Shown: positions 5,935 to 6,037 of the stretch, in pieces | Numbering within the stretch: position 1 is the first letter of the stretch | Layout: the number at the start of each line of letters is the position of its first letter | DNA from: an uncultured Caulobacteraceae bacterium | GTDB taxonomy: Bacteria; Pseudomonadota; Alphaproteobacteria; Caulobacterales; Caulobacteraceae | Length of the DNA: 6,037 nucleotides | Reading direction: 5' to 3' | Assembly (NCBI GenBank): GCA_937910255.1 | Contig: CALEOQ010000509.1 | Span: 1-6,037 of the forward strand | The notes under the pieces: generated by a model | What the model was told of the DNA's origin: nothing | The model's database searches: none | Seen by the model: the letters and a program-made list of their open reading frames with translations, nothing else | Translations under genes and position numbers: made by a program

Positions 5935-5998
5935 AGATCGGAAGAGCACACGTCTGAACTCCAGTCACGTCGTAATCTCGTCTGCCGTCTTCTGCTTG
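5935..5998 (+). other. Illumina TruSeq-type adapter read-through (sequencing artefact)
   Basis: The bases from 5935 start with AGATCGGAAGAGCACACGTC and continue through 5968 as the standard 34-nt TruSeq index-read adapter. A six-base index follows (GTCGTA, 5969-5974), then the flow-cell-side segment ending in CCGTCTTCTGCTTG (5975-5998), with one mismatch at 5982 (C where the standard has A). This order of adapter, index and primer region is synthetic library sequence, not genome. It means the true insert ends at 5934 and the contig end was not adapter-trimmed. Confidence 0.98.
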
Positions 5999-6037
5999 AA
6001 AAAAACAAAACCAAGCCTACGCGGCGGCACTCTACAC
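5999..6037 (+). other. Post-adapter low-quality tail (artefact)
   Basis: Right after the adapter comes an A-rich run (AAAAAAACAAAA, 5999-6010), as commonly seen when an Illumina read runs past the end of the template. The remaining bases end in TCTACAC and loosely resemble a degraded P5 flow-cell primer, but the match is too poor to be sure. No part of this tail should be read as biology. Confidence 0.85.

Noticed and set aside
5999..6037. A-rich tail as a possible genomic feature or terminator tract
   Set aside because: It directly follows complete Illumina adapter sequence, so it is a read artefact.

Overview
The window is GC-rich DNA (roughly two thirds G+C, strongly GC3-biased codons) with the look of an alphaproteobacterium, probably a Caulobacterales or sphingomonad-type relative. 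That placement rests on composition and gene style only. It is a compact catabolic cluster at the edge of an assembled contig.

Layout. On the minus strand, read from 3890 down to 1, four genes are packed as a probable operon: a Rieske non-heme iron oxygenase alpha subunit, a LigB/DODA-type extradiol ring-cleavage dioxygenase (ATGA overlap), an acetamidase/formamidase-family hydrolase (24-nt gap), and an AraC-type regulator (9-nt gap, TTG start, cut off by the window's left end). Diverging on the plus strand from 4158 is a second pair: a TauD/TfdA-type Fe(II)/2-oxoglutarate dioxygenase and a classical short-chain dehydrogenase/reductase, separated by one base. The two units share a 267-bp divergent regulatory region (3891-4157). 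It holds an elaborate nested inverted repeat (about 3998-4071, with TGATCA-N5-TGATCA at its core), a perfect 7-bp dyad (3979-3997), and a 12-bp-stem hairpin that contains the Shine-Dalgarno of the 2OG-dioxygenase gene (4114-4146).

How the genes may work together. Three unrelated non-heme iron oxygenase families (Rieske, LigB extradiol, Fe/2OG) plus a dehydrogenase and an amide hydrolase fit breakdown of an aromatic compound carrying an amide, formamide or other side chain. The Rieske enzyme would hydroxylate the ring, an SDR would oxidise a hydroxylated intermediate, the LigB enzyme would open the ring, the amidase would release an amide fragment, and the 2OG enzyme would attack an ether or side chain. 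Substrate and order are inference. No oxygenase beta subunit, ferredoxin or reductase is present. The AraC protein is the obvious candidate regulator.

The right end is not genomic. From 5935 the sequence is Illumina TruSeq-type adapter (adapter, six-base index, flow-cell primer region with one mismatch), then a poly-A-like run and unreliable bases to 6037. Only 1-5934 should be treated as biology.
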